From the NCBI RefSeq assembly GCF_051020985.1, contig NC_135010.1, forward strand, positions 9,484,001 to 9,548,000: a stretch of DNA of 64,000 nucleotides, in the 5' to 3' direction. Source of the stretch: Nomia melanderi (taxonomy: Eukaryota > Arthropoda > Insecta > Hymenoptera > Halictidae). Every line of letters starts with the position of its first letter. Position 1 is the first letter of the stretch. Below, piece by piece: positions 24,641 through 35,220 of this stretch. Below the pieces are notes generated by a model that did not search any database, was not told where the DNA came from, and saw only the letters and a program-made list of their open reading frames with translations. The position numbers were made by a program, and so were the translations under genes.

Positions 24641-27600
24641 TTAATTCAATCTGAATTCCCGAGTTCGTTTCCCAAGATCCCAGATTAATACATACCGAAG
24701 CAACATGTACATTTCAAACACGTTCGGAACCGCGTGTAAAAGCGAACACGATAAAACACCGGGCAAATAAAATGAATTCCCATTAATTTTCTCCTCTGAG
24801 AAACAGGTCCCCGTCCCAGTCACGGAATAAACGAAGCGAATTCGAACCGTGCTCATCAAGATAACGCAGAACAAATCTATCGGAACACCTCGACACCTTC
24901 AAAACAGAAAACGAACGGAATGACTTTCTTCCAGACCGCGCTCGTGCACTTTCTCGCGTCGGTTTTACATAATCGTTTTCACAGTCTATTCAGCTCCCAC
25001 ATTTTTGCCGATTAATTGGAGCGCGCGGTTTAATCATATCCGAACAGCTAAACGCCAGTGAACGGCGCCGTTCGAATTCCCCGGTATCCAGCTTCCGTTC
25101 GGTGCTGCCTCGCGCAAATAACGTTGTCGTAACGAGAATGATCAAAGACAGAGTCGAACGGTTCCCCGACGACTTCAGTCCTCCGCCAAACTATCTGATT
25201 TCTATTACAATGAGCTGGGCATTACTTATTCCGCCGATGTAACGGTAACGAAACGTGATGACAATGTAAACAGACGTGACTCGATTAGCATAAGGTATTG
25301 TCTCGCAGCTGAAATTCCACGTGAAAGGCAGCCGGCACGGCGACAGGACTCCGCGTACTTTTATTATTTTCTCTCTGGCATTCCCGGACGTATTTTTGGC
25401 GATCGGATCAACCGTTTTAATTCAGTGTTTAACTTTTCCACAACAACATCCAATCCCATGTACCCTTCGATATTTTCCGCACGGAATTCGAACGGTCAGA
25501 AATGTAGTGTGTTTTGGATCCTGCTAAACTGGCGTACTCCATTGATTATTTCGATCTTTTACCACTGAAACTATCAAGCAGTTAAATTGACTTCTTGAAA
25601 TTCCTTCACAGAAGCTCCAAGGGTGTATCTACTGGAGCTTTAATTAATTTACAATCTAGTTTGCGCACTACTAAATCAGTTTCTTTAATAATTTCTCAAA
25701 GAAACATTTATTATCTTTCTAATAATTTCAAAAGAAGGAATCAGAAATGGGTCATTTTGACCTGTCTGGTAGTTTTAGTGTTAAGATCATTCGTTATCTA
25801 CCTTTGTCTCCAGACAAGAAGAAAATGATTGAATATTCATCGGATCAACGTCGTCCCTGAAGGGTTAATCAATATTTACGCATTCCGTCGGGTGTCCGAT
25901 TCCGCGGTGTTTAGTTGAAAACGGTTTCCCACGAAGCAGTAAATATCCGCACGTTGACAGACTTTATTACTTCATTCTGAACGGAATGGATAACATTGCG
26001 GTTCAGCGAAACTTGTAAAAATAATACCGAATTCATTAAGAGACTCCAATTAACTACAGGGCGCAAAAAGAGCGTAGTAATCTTTTTCATACCGTACAGA
26101 GTTTCTTGCGCCTTAAGGGAACGGTACAAATTCAAGCGACACTCGGTTTAATTGAATCAAATTGAATCCTCCGAAAAAACTTCGGTCGACCACAAAACCG
26201 CAATAGAATGGACAAACTTTCTCCTAGGTTGTGTAATACACAGTTATCCCCGATATTCCGTGCATACATGTGATTGTCGACTCGCTTCGATCTAACGATC
26301 ACCGGGATCATTGAGCTGCGCGATTCGGTTTCGTCCTCTAAAACTCTTCCGATCGAAATCCGATGAACCGTCGTAAATACCCAGAAACAGGACCAAAGAC
26401 GGAATCGGTGAAAGACATATCAAGGTGTCGAAAAGAAAAAAACATAAAAATAGAGCATTTTATTGTTTCAGTCACAGATGTTTATTCTAGTAATATCTTT
26501 CACGTCGTTGTCGTCGGTTGGGGGGCGAAGGGTTGCGAAAAAAGAAACATATCTGCGAGAAACATCGATGAGCTTGCGAGGAAAGCTGGGGGGGTGGTTC
26601 GGGTGTAGAATTGTTCCACGTTTGTACATTACATTTCAATTATTTATAGCGGCGCTTTAGTTTCCCCGCGTGACGCGGCGCGCTCCGTGTTCGACGGACG
26701 CGGGGCACTCGGCGCGCCGGAATTGCACGTGAACTTTTGATTCATCGTTTCCTGGGGCGGAACGGCGGTTGAAACGGGCGAAGGGGGGAACGTGGAGGCG
26801 TAGAATTCCTGCGTCGCCGCGAATTTTCTCTACGCCCGATCATACGAGCGATTAATCGTTCGCCGTGGCAAGACTACCGGACAAAATGGCTGCCGAAATT
26901 CGAGACACAAAGTGTGAAAGAACCACGCGACCGAACAGGGTAAACGCGGTTTCGTTCGGTCGTTGGAACACGCGGCTAACCCTGCTGCGTTCTTTGAATA
27001 TTTTTTCACGTTTTCGTTTCGCTAGCACGTTTCCTCTGATTTCTCATGCAGTTCAGTCGCGTTCTGATTTCGTCGGGAATAGTTTCAAATTGGAGAACAG
27101 CGTGTGAAAATTATCGTTAGACAGTTTGATCTTATTGTTTTAGTAATATTTCGAAATTGCAGTGACACTGAGGACCGTAGCAGGGTTAACCGCCCCTGTG
27201 AACGCTCGGGGACGAAATAAATAAGAATTAGACGCACGCAATTATAATACTTTACAAATCGATCGCGGCTACGGCGGTGACCAGCGTCACGATCCGAAGA
27301 TTCGCCGTCGGCCGGTCTCCGAGTATCTGGTCGGTCGAAAAGTCTTGCTTTCGTTTTTATGTGTTCGACGAGCTTTCCATTTCGTCGACACTTTGCCCAC
27401 TGAAAAGTTAATTGGGATGTTTGTCTGGTTTGCGTTTACCCTTAAATGACAGCAATTTCTCGGTTGTGATTTTCATGTTTCTTGTGAGATGGACGATTGA
27501 GTTTCATTTGAAAATAAAGCATGTAGAGTGGCAGGAATGTCTTGTCGCGTGTATTGATAATACTTTTGAATATGTAGTACAAACATATTCAAATATGTGT

Positions 27601-27680
27601 ACAAATTATGGACGAAAATGGAAACGAGAAATTTCGTATGCGGTCTTTTAAGTGTTCAAAGGAAGTTGAAAGATTTTCTT
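24641..27680. other. Mostly AT-rich noncoding DNA, no gene seen
   Basis: Apart from the TTAA-type element at 25558-25784, a further AGGGTTAA end lies at 25861-25868. Inverted, it starts TTAACCCTTCAGGGACGACG, similar to the edge at 17643, but I could not find its partner. Small open frames at 25911-26135 (minus) and 26363-26608 (plus) have no recognisable features. Confidence 0.5.
25558..25784. mobile_element. TTAA-type MITE-like element with about 30-bp degenerate inverted ends
   Basis: The right edge ends in TTAA (25781-25784). Its inverted sequence, TTAACACTAAAACTACCAGA, resembles the left end beginning ACCACTGAAACTATCAAGCA at 25561, with roughly 20 of 29 positions alike. The right terminus contains GGTCATTTTGACC, a near-palindrome. 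The left TTAA has decayed to TTTA. The length is about 227 bp with an AT-rich interior. Confidence 0.5.
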
Positions 27681-27884
27681 TTAACCCTCATGTTCCGTTT
27701 GTATGCCAGTAGCATTAGTAGTCTTCCAAGTTAACTCAAAAAGTGGACAGCAGATCTTGTATACTTGTGGAATTTGCAAGAAATGAACAAAATTTCCCGG
27801 GAAATATATATTCACACAAAAATCTACAATACAACGACAAGTCGTAGCTGCGTTAAAGTATACTGAACGGTGCACAAAGGTTAA
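27681..27884. mobile_element. TTAA-flanked MITE-like element, diverged
   Basis: The island starts with TTAACCCT and ends with AGGTTAA. After inversion the ends match in about 14 of the first 19 positions, sharing TTAACC, TG and CCGTT. It is 204 bp, AT-rich inside, and only 162 bp from the next TTAA-flanked element at 28047. No coding capacity. Confidence 0.5.
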
Positions 27885-28046
27885 ATAATCCGGAAGAAGT
27901 TGTGGGTTAATATACTCGAGGCAACTGGTTTACGATTCTGACAATGGTTTCCATTAAAAGATTTATTAGAAATTAATCAGCTGATCACAGATTTTTAAAG
28001 GACTATTAAACAGCCGGCGGCGGTTGAAGCGTTCAATTAAAATCGA

Positions 28047-28252
28047 TTAACACGTTCGCTGCCGAGACAGTTCCATTGTTTACAGTTATCTAACATACAC
28101 GTTACAATTCTGTCACGCCGATCCATCGAATACGCGGAAGGAACCACGGCTGACCACGAAATACCGCAATCCGATCGAAAACAATCTACGCGTACTTCTA
28201 AATGTATATTCCGTGTGACACTGGAACACGGCATCGGCAGTCAACGTGTTAA
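28047..28252. mobile_element. TTAA-flanked non-autonomous DNA element (piggyBac-like MITE)
   Basis: Both edges are TTAA (28047-28050 and 28249-28252). The left end reads TTAACACGTT..CTGCCGA. The right end, read on the opposite strand, is the same in about 19 of the first 24 positions. The length is 206 bp with no coding capacity. A TTAA target and C-initial termini are the hallmark of the piggyBac superfamily, so a miniature non-autonomous member is the most likely identity. No related transposase is in the window. Confidence 0.7.
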
Positions 28253-28304
28253 CCGGGGCGTCACTAATGTGGTCCGACAAATTTTCACTTTCCAACACAA
28301 TCCA

Positions 28305-29542
28305 TTTATTCGGGGCACGCACGGGGACGAGAAGACTTTTCGGCCAGCCCGATACAAATTAAATACACATTGATAGCTACGATTAGGAAGTGGTATCACT
28401 GTCAGCTTACTCGCGCTGAGCCACCGGTTGCTGTTCGACGAGCGAACGGCTCGGTCCGACGACCGTCCGACGGGTTTTACGACCGTTCATCCGGCTCGAG
28501 GAATCCGTTGCGACCGTTTCGTAAACGTCTCCGACGTTCTCCGTTCCGTTTTCCGGCGTCTTCCGTCGACCATTCGAGCGACAATCGAAGAATCGCGGTC
28601 CGTCGTTCGATTCCTCGAGGCCCGTCCGACCCGTCGCACACCCGACCGACGTCGAATCGTCCTCTCTCTTACTCTCGTGCTCGTCTCGCGACACGGCGAG
28701 CGCAGTTAAGGCAAAAGGGAAGAAGAATTCGGCAAAACGAGAAAAATGGCACACGGCGAGCGTGCCGTAGTACGGAGCCGCAAGAATCTTTCTCTCCCTC
28801 TCTCTCCGGCTTTTCCTCCTTCCCATTACTCGGCTTCAGAGAGCAAACGGGAAAGAGAAAAAGAAGGAGGCGAGATCGAATCGTTTCGCGTTAGCACAAT
28901 AATCCCTACAATAAAACGAACCGCGGGCTCGAACGATCGAGCCGCGGAACGGTCTCCAGAGAAGTACGGGAAAACACGGCACGGTATTTACAAACAACTG
29001 ACTTTTAAGCTATCTATCGACTCACTGACTTCGCTGGCAATATACAGACACCGGGACGCTAAAGTCTTCATTTTTTAATCCCATTCACACGGGAAAGCAC
29101 CTTAAATATACATACATATTTATATATATATTTCCACTGGAATTTTCGGTCTATTTACAAAACACTACTCCCCTCCGTACACACTCGATATATCCGGTCG
29201 ATGTACAATGTATACATTATAGAAATCCTCGCTCGTATTTACACACTCTATCAGCCACGTATTGCACCAACGTAGTGGGAATGCACTGTAACACCGGAGG
29301 GGTGGCGGCTCGCGCCGCTCCGTCTCCTTTTGCGCGACTCGTCGTCGTCGGATTCGCGACGCCCACGCGATGCGAGCCAGAAAAGAAACCGTGCGCGCTC
29401 CCGCGGCACGTAACGCTGCACGCGCGGAACAACAGGACACCTACGGGCGCGAACGCACACTCGTACACGCAAACCGCACGCGCACACTAATGCACGAACC
29501 ACTTCTCTAGACACCGAAGTAAAGACAATCCGTTGAAACAGT
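28305..29542 (-). other. Presumptive 3' UTR with two candidate polyadenylation signals
   Basis: Downstream of the receptor stop on the minus strand, the first ATTAAA hexamer is at 29074-29079, about 460 bp past the stop. The first canonical AATAAA is at 28305-28310, about 1.23 kb past it. An ATATAAA-like variant sits in the AT run near 29120-29131. The interval has no coding signal on the minus strand. On the plus strand, 28370-28894 is open but arginine/serine-rich and looks like chance. The AATAAA lies just 53 bp before a TTAA-bounded repeat (28047-28252), so transcript ends and the repeat could interact. Confidence 0.3.
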
Positions 29543-32500
29543 TCATATGTGCACGGAGACGGTGCGCGATCCGTTCGACGTCCTGTTGTTGTGCTGCCGT
29601 CGGACGGGTGGCGGCTGCCTCGTCCTCTGCGTGGTCCTCTGGTTGTTGGGCACGTCGGGCAACGCGAACCGCAGCTTCTCCCAGAACAGCTTGTCGCCCC
29701 ATTGCAAGTACGTGTTGGTCTTCAAGTATAGCCTGATGTCCGGGTCCAGGTCCCTCTGATGAACGTCGCCCACCAGGACCAGGATCAGCCTGCGCCTCCT
29801 GTCGCGCAGCACCTGGTGGTGCGCGGACTTGAAGTCGAAACGGCACCACTCGGACTTGATGAAGTTCTCCGAGAGCACCATGATCGTTCGCCTCGAAGAT
29901 TCCACTGCCTGCACGATGGTGTCCGCTATGAAGCTACCGACGGGAAAATCCCTGTAGTGCAGGCAGAGCTTGTAGGACGGGTTTCCCATCTCCAGGACGG
30001 GCGCCAGTTCCTCGGCAACGAACGCTTCGTCCTTGGAACTGTAGCTGACGAAAGCGTCGAACAGCTTGTCCCGGTCGTCCCTGTCTACCTCGTGGTTCCT
30101 GTAGAATATCCGCACGCCGAAACGCGAGTGGAACCACACGCGCAACTCTTGCCGGAACACGAAGCCGAGCATGCAGACCAGCATGACCAGCAGAGAGCCG
30201 ACCAGGGTCGCGACCAGCAGCGGCAGGTAGTCCTGCAGGACCTGTTTCTCGATGATGGTCTTCGTGTAGTTCCGGTGCGCGTCGTTATCGATACTCGCCG
30301 CACCCGAGCACACCTCTGTCTCGTTGATCTTCTCCTTCTCACCGGTCACCAGGAAACCAAACTCGTTGTCCGCGAACACCTCGTCACCGAACGCCTCGAA
30401 CTCTGTCACGTTGTACACGCACCGCAACGAAGACGCGTCCGTCACCTGCACGCTCGGCTCGCGGATCCACTCGCGGTAACTCTGCAGATAGTCGCACTCG
30501 CAGGACCACGGGTTCCCGGACAGGCTGACTTCGATCGAACCGGGCAACGTCCACACGGCCAGGGTCGTCAGCCGGTTGTTCTCCAACCGGAGCACGCGTA
30601 ACGATCTCAGCGACGCGAACGTGTCGTTCCCGATGGAAACTATCTTGTTCCTTTGGAGGTAGAGCTGTTTGAGCGCGTCCAGTCCCTCGAACTCGTGTCC
30701 CCGTAGCTCCCTGATCCGGTTGTCTTGAAGATGGAGGTCCTCCAGGTCCCTGAGACCGTTGAACGAACGGTTCTGCACGATCTCGATGTTGGATGAGTTT
30801 AGGAAGAGAACTTTGAGCTTCTTGCGGCCGATGAACGCGTGGCTGGAGACCAGCCTCAGATCGTTCCCGTCCAGGTAGAGTCTGGTCGCGTCCATGGGTA
30901 TCTGTTCGGGCAGCTTGCTCACGTGGCCGCCGTTAGAGCAGTCGACCACGTTCGCGGACCACGACTGATCGTGGTAGCACGTGCAGTTCAGCGGGCAGGT
31001 CATCTCGCAGTCGCACGCGTCGAAGTCGCAGCAGTGGCACAGAGCGAAACAATGGGTGTCGTACTTGCAGAGGAACTGCGAGTGAGACGCCTCGACCAAC
31101 GGCACGAACGCGTGCTCGCGGTCATAGAGCAGCTCGCAGTAGATGCTCTCCAAGTCCATCACTCTCGGCTGCACTCTGCTCTGGTTCTGCCTGTTTACTC
31201 GTTGTAACCATTCCATGGTGCAGTCGCACAGGTACTGATTGTCACCGATGTAAAACTCGGGCAAAGGTTTGTCCGGTGGTACCGCGCTGATCCTCAAAGC
31301 GTACGGTTCCAGGTTCCTGATGTGGTTCCCCTTGAGATCCACGCGAGTCAGGTTAGGCTTCTTGAAGAACGAGTAGCTCTGAACCTTGGATATCTGGTTG
31401 TCGTTCAGATAGAGCCGTTCCACGCTCATCGGTATCGCGTTCCCGGTGATCTCGGTGAGCTTGTTCTCGCTGGCGTCGAAGGTGCTTAGCTGCAGCTGGC
31501 TCTCGATCTCGAAATAGTTGCCCAGCTCCCGTATCTCGTTCGAGTGGATATCGAGCCATTGGAGACCGGTCGGTATCATCGCGTAGTCGAACCATTTCAA
31601 TTTGTTGTCGCTGACGTTCAGCCAGACCAGGTTCGGCAGATTGGTGAACAGCCCGGCGATGTCGGTCAGTTGGTTCCCGTCCAGCCGTATCGCTTGCAGA
31701 TTCAGGTTCTCGTCGAAGGTGCCCGGTTCGATGTACTGTATCCGGTTCATCGCGAGATTCAATATCTTCAGCTCTTTGATACGATCGAACACGCCCTTGG
31801 TCAGGTTCCCGATGTGGTTTTCGGTGAGCCGCAGCCCGTAGAGCTGCGCCACGTGGTCGAACGTGCCGGTCGGTATCTCCGAGATGAGGTTCTCGCCGAG
31901 GTCGAGGGTACGCAGCAGGGGTGTGGCTTTCAGCGCGTCCGGCACCGATTTCAGTTGGTTACGGTTCAGGTGGAACTCCTGAAGGGAGGAAGCGTTCCTC
32001 AGGGAGCTCGGGTGGATCGTGTGCAGCCGGTTGTTGTCCAGCGAGAGGAGGTTCAGCACGTAGAGGCCGCTGAGCGTGGTCGCGTCGATAACGGTCAGCA
32101 GATTATCGCTGAGCAGCAACGTGTGTAGATTATAGAGCGCGGAGAACGTGTTCTCCGGCAGGCTTTCGAGCAGATTCTCCTGCAGCCGGAGTATCTGCAG
32201 GCTGTAGAGGTCGCGGAACACCGTCGGATCCAAACGGCCGATACGATTGTTCGAGAGATCGAGCACCACCAGACGTACCAAACCACCGAACGTAGCCGCG
32301 TTCACCCACTCGGCGGTCAGCTCGTTGTGAGCTAGATCAAGCACCAACAATTGCGTCAGTTCACTGAACAAACCCGGAGGCAACACGTTCAACGTGTTGT
32401 TCCTCAAGTGAATCTCCTGTATGCTCCTCGCGTCGCTGAACAATTCCGGCGGCAGGCTGGCGAGCCGGTTGTCCGCGAGCCTCAAGATGGCCAACGATGA

Positions 32501-33259
32501 GAGTCCCTCGAACGCGCGGTCCGCCATGAAGCTGATGGCGTTGCAACGCAGGTCCAAGCTGTGTAGCCTGGTTAGTCCGGAGAACGCGGCGCTCGGCAAC
32601 GATTCAACGCTGTTGTTGCTCAAGTCCAGCTCTTTCAGGTTCGACAGGCACCTGGCTACCCCGTTGAACCGGAAGCTGGTCACTTCCCTGAGCCGATTAC
32701 GCGTCAGGTTCAGTATCTCTAGGTTAACCAGGGGGCACAGTGTGCCCTCCGGTATGCTCCACATATTGTTCTCCCCTAAATCGAGCTTTTCCAGTTGTCT
32801 AAGCTCGTCGGTGAACGCCCCAGCGGACACGTCCAACGCCATCGCCGACCAGTCGGTGTTGTGCGTTCTGACGGTCAGATTCCTGAGCTCCTTCAACCCC
32901 TTGAACGCGTCGTCGGACAGATTGCCGATCTTGCAATACTCGATCACCAGCTCCCGGAGCTCGACCAGCGGCCTGAAGCTGCCCGCGCTCAGCGAGCTCT
33001 GGTAGAACAACGCGTCGCTGCATTCGAGCCGCAAGCGGACCGTGTGCTGGGGCTGTATCACGCTAAAGTTCGTGTTCTCCAGCTCGCTGTTGATCGTACG
33101 CAGGCGGCAGACCAGCGATACGTCGTCCTCGGTGTCGCCGGTCGCTACCCACTTGCACTCGTCCGGCGCTTTGTACCTCAACGCTTTGCTGAGGGACGCG
33201 CCGAGGACACCGAATATTGTGCCCAGTAATATGGCGAGGAAGGCAGGACTGCCCCGCAT
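29543..33259 (-). CDS. Tollo: Toll-family receptor, probably Tollo (Toll-8); complete, single exon
   Basis: Type I membrane receptor of the long (multiple-cysteine-cluster) insect Toll class, 1238 residues. Visible in order: hydrophobic signal peptide (about 1-21); first leucine-rich-repeat block (about 75-660) with regular LxxLxLxxN units; cysteine cap C678, C680, C708, C731; second N-cap C737-C774, including CHCCDFDACDCEMTC (741-755); short second repeat block (about 781-905); C-cap C920, C922, C947; transmembrane helix about 1011-1035; TIR domain about 1065-1200 with box 1 LFDAFVSYS (1066-1074), box 2 RDFPVG (1103-1108) and box 3 FW (1192-1193). About 18 N-glycosylation sequons lie in the ectodomain. 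The stop is TGA. An in-frame TAG nine codons upstream (33284-33286) and A at -3 fix the start. Relatives of this class act in epithelial patterning and cell intercalation, and some in immune regulation. The family is certain; Tollo rather than Toll-6 or 18w/Toll-7 rests on remembered similarity (about 60-65%). The tail after TIR is only about 38 residues. Confidence 0.97.
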   Translation of the reverse strand: MRGSPAFLAILLGTIFGVLGASLSKALRYKAPDECKWVATGDTEDDVSLVCRLRTINSELENTNFSVIQPQHTVRLRLECSDALFYQSSLSAGSFRPLVELRELVIEYCKIGNLSDDAFKGLKELRNLTVRTHNTDWSAMALDVSAGAFTDELRQLEKLDLGENNMWSIPEGTLCPLVNLEILNLTRNRLREVTSFRFNGVARCLSNLKELDLSNNSVESLPSAAFSGLTRLHSLDLRCNAISFMADRAFEGLSSLAILRLADNRLASLPPELFSDARSIQEIHLRNNTLNVLPPGLFSELTQLLVLDLAHNELTAEWVNAATFGGLVRLVVLDLSNNRIGRLDPTVFRDLYSLQILRLQENLLESLPENTFSALYNLHTLLLSDNLLTVIDATTLSGLYVLNLLSLDNNRLHTIHPSSLRNASSLQEFHLNRNQLKSVPDALKATPLLRTLDLGENLISEIPTGTFDHVAQLYGLRLTENHIGNLTKGVFDRIKELKILNLAMNRIQYIEPGTFDENLNLQAIRLDGNQLTDIAGLFTNLPNLVWLNVSDNKLKWFDYAMIPTGLQWLDIHSNEIRELGNYFEIESQLQLSTFDASENKLTEITGNAIPMSVERLYLNDNQISKVQSYSFFKKPNLTRVDLKGNHIRNLEPYALRISAVPPDKPLPEFYIGDNQYLCDCTMEWLQRVNRQNQSRVQPRVMDLESIYCELLYDREHAFVPLVEASHSQFLCKYDTHCFALCHCCDFDACDCEMTCPLNCTCYHDQSWSANVVDCSNGGHVSKLPEQIPMDATRLYLDGNDLRLVSSHAFIGRKKLKVLFLNSSNIEIVQNRSFNGLRDLEDLHLQDNRIRELRGHEFEGLDALKQLYLQRNKIVSIGNDTFASLRSLRVLRLENNRLTTLAVWTLPGSIEVSLSGNPWSCECDYLQSYREWIREPSVQVTDASSLRCVYNVTEFEAFGDEVFADNEFGFLVTGEKEKINETEVCSGAASIDNDAHRNYTKTIIEKQVLQDYLPLLVATLVGSLLVMLVCMLGFVFRQELRVWFHSRFGVRIFYRNHEVDRDDRDKLFDAFVSYSSKDEAFVAEELAPVLEMGNPSYKLCLHYRDFPVGSFIADTIVQAVESSRRTIMVLSENFIKSEWCRFDFKSAHHQVLRDRRRRLILVLVGDVHQRDLDPDIRLYLKTNTYLQWGDKLFWEKLRFALPDVPNNQRTTQRTRQPPPVRRQHNNRTSNGSRTVSVHI

Positions 33260-33727
33260 CTTTCCGCCCTTCTGCCTTTCTCTCTAGCTTCTTTACTTTC
33301 CTTCCCTTTCCTTCGTGCTCTCTCTCTCCCGCGCTCTCTCCTTCTTTCTCTTTCTCTCTAACTTTCTCTCTAGTTCTATCCCGGTGTCTCAATCTCCCAT
33401 CAAATCCCGTTCCGATGTCCCTATCCAGCAGATCGCCGGGGGTCTCCTATCTGTCGCGGAACCGGCCACGATCCATTTAAATCCTTGGCTACCACTTGGA
33501 CAGCGATCTCCTTTACCTCACGTCGTCCATGTCACTGGTATCCCCTCGGAGGCCTCGGTTCTCATCTCCCGGTCCTCTCGCGGGCAACGCGAATCCCGTA
33601 ACCGCCACCCGGTCAACGTACCCCCCCGATATCCTTCTTCCGGCGATCTCTTCTCTCGGCCAGCTAAGCTCTCCTATAATCCTGGAGATTTCATCCTCGG
33701 GACACAGGCTACTCCCGAACAAGATCG

Positions 33728-34059
33728 CCACACACACACATACACACACAGACACACACGATCACGGTGTGCGACGAGGAAAGCTCGCGAACGCGCGCGC
33801 GCGCGCGCGAGAGAGCGACCGTATGGGTTCACCGACCTCCCAAGATTATCAATATGTACATATACGTATGTAACTCTGCCTATGTGTGCATGTGCACGCG
33901 TATACACACATACACATACGTATACACCTATATATACCGAGCGTATGCATATATACGTATAAATATCTCTACGGTACCGGGTGTATTGCGTGCGAGCGAG
34001 CGAACGCGCGCGCGTGCGTGCGTCAGTGCGTTAGTGCGTGCGTTCGTGGGTGCGTGTGT
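33728..34059. repeat. Cluster of alternating purine-pyrimidine microsatellites (CA, CG, TA/CA, TGCG)
   Basis: Successive blocks: (CA)n at 33728-33759, (CG)n at 33792-33809, a mixed ATAC/GTAT run at about 33850-33962, and a TGCG/TGCGTG run at 34004-34059. Nearly all steps alternate purine and pyrimidine, which is the pattern favouring Z-DNA. The cluster lies 470-800 bp upstream of the receptor start codon. Confidence 0.85.
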
Positions 34060-34985
34060 AGTACAGGCGACGGAGAAAAATCCCAAGGAACGGCGAAAAG
34101 TCACGGGCGCTTTTAATATACACGTATATACGGCTCCGGTAAGACCCACGGTTCTCCGAGGACTGGTTGGCAAGTTGTAAGGCCCGAACTGGCACCGCTA
34201 CCCTCGCCCCTCCGCCCACCGGTCGCCGGCCTCTCCTCGCCGCGCCTCGCGTCCCAGTCGTCCTTCCTTCCCCCACTCGGGGCCCGGTTCTCTCGTTCGT
34301 CGTCGTCGTCCTCCGTGGCCGGGGCCCGACGTTCTGGCAAGCCTATAAAAACAAGACAGGTACACTCTCCGGGCCCTTACAGTGGCTCCTCAGCATCTGC
34401 AGCCTCCATCCACCACGTTCCCGTGTCTTTCTCTCCGTCCTCCTCCCGCGTTCCTTTCCACGGGCACAACCGTCGCTCCTCGTCCCGCCAGTTCCTCCCG
34501 TGTCTGCTGCCTTCGTCCCTCTCCCCCAACCCTCTCTCCCTTGGTCGCTCGCTCGCGCACCCCTCCCCCGCGCGCATCTCGTGTTCCACGGTTTCACCAC
34601 TCCTCTCTCCCTCGTTCTCTCGTTTCTTCCTCTCTTCGTACCCCTTTGCCCCTAACCCCCCCGCCCCTGCTCGTCCCACCCCGCATCCCTTTTGCCGTAT
34701 TGCCGTTCGATTCGTCCGTGAAACCTTGCCTCACCGTCATCTGTTCTCACATCGTTTTCTACGATTCTGTCACGAAGAATGAAACCACGAAAAAGAATGT
34801 TTGCTCAATGCCTTTGTGCGAATCCCGTTCCCATTCGCATTCCAGTTGTCGCGAGTCCCCGGCTAGTATTTTGCAACTAGCCGTTCCTCTCGTTTTTTCT
34901 CTCTCGCTCCCGATCTTTCTTTCCGTCGTCTCTTTTTCTCTTTCCCTCTATCTCTTTCTCTCTATCGGTCTTTCGCTCGCCGTCG

Positions 34986-35049
34986 CTCTCTCTCTTCTTC
35001 TCTCTCTTTTTCTCTCTCTCTCTCACTCTCTCTCTCTCTCTCTCTCTAT
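34986..35049. repeat. (CT)n microsatellite, GA on the receptor strand
   Basis: A 64-bp CT-dominated run with a few T or A interruptions, inside a wider pyrimidine-rich stretch (34880-35070). On the receptor's strand it is a GA repeat about 1.75 kb upstream of the start codon. Confidence 0.9.
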
Positions 35050-35220
35050 CTGTCTGTCCCCGGCCTCCTCCGGGTCTCTTTACCTACGTGGTACCCTTTC
35101 TCTCGCCCGGCCGGCCTCCCCGTCGATTTATAATCTACACGGGAGAGCGACCGTGTATCTGATGTTACACGGGACGCGCGCGGCATTGTTCTTTTCAGCG
35201 GATCCTCGCGGATTTTCGCA

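Larger units (their letters stand above)
33260..35220 (-). promoter_or_regulatory. 5' flank / presumptive 5' UTR and promoter region of the Toll gene
   Basis: This is the region upstream of the receptor start on the minus strand. Read on that strand it is strongly purine-rich, with long GA runs at 33280-33370 and 34900-35050. In insects GA runs often bind GAGA-type factors. An alternating purine-pyrimidine cluster lies at 33728-34059. A TATAAAT on the minus strand (35126-35132) could be a TATA box, but I see no clear initiator about 30 bp downstream of it. No coding sequence is visible, and the transcription start and any 5' UTR intron cannot be placed from sequence alone. Confidence 0.35.

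Noticed and set aside
29759..30601. 280-codon open frame on the plus strand inside the Toll gene, with similar ones at 31544-32128 and 32421-33005.
   Set aside because: These are antisense shadows of the highly GC-rich receptor coding sequence, rich in Val/Gln/Glu with no domain.
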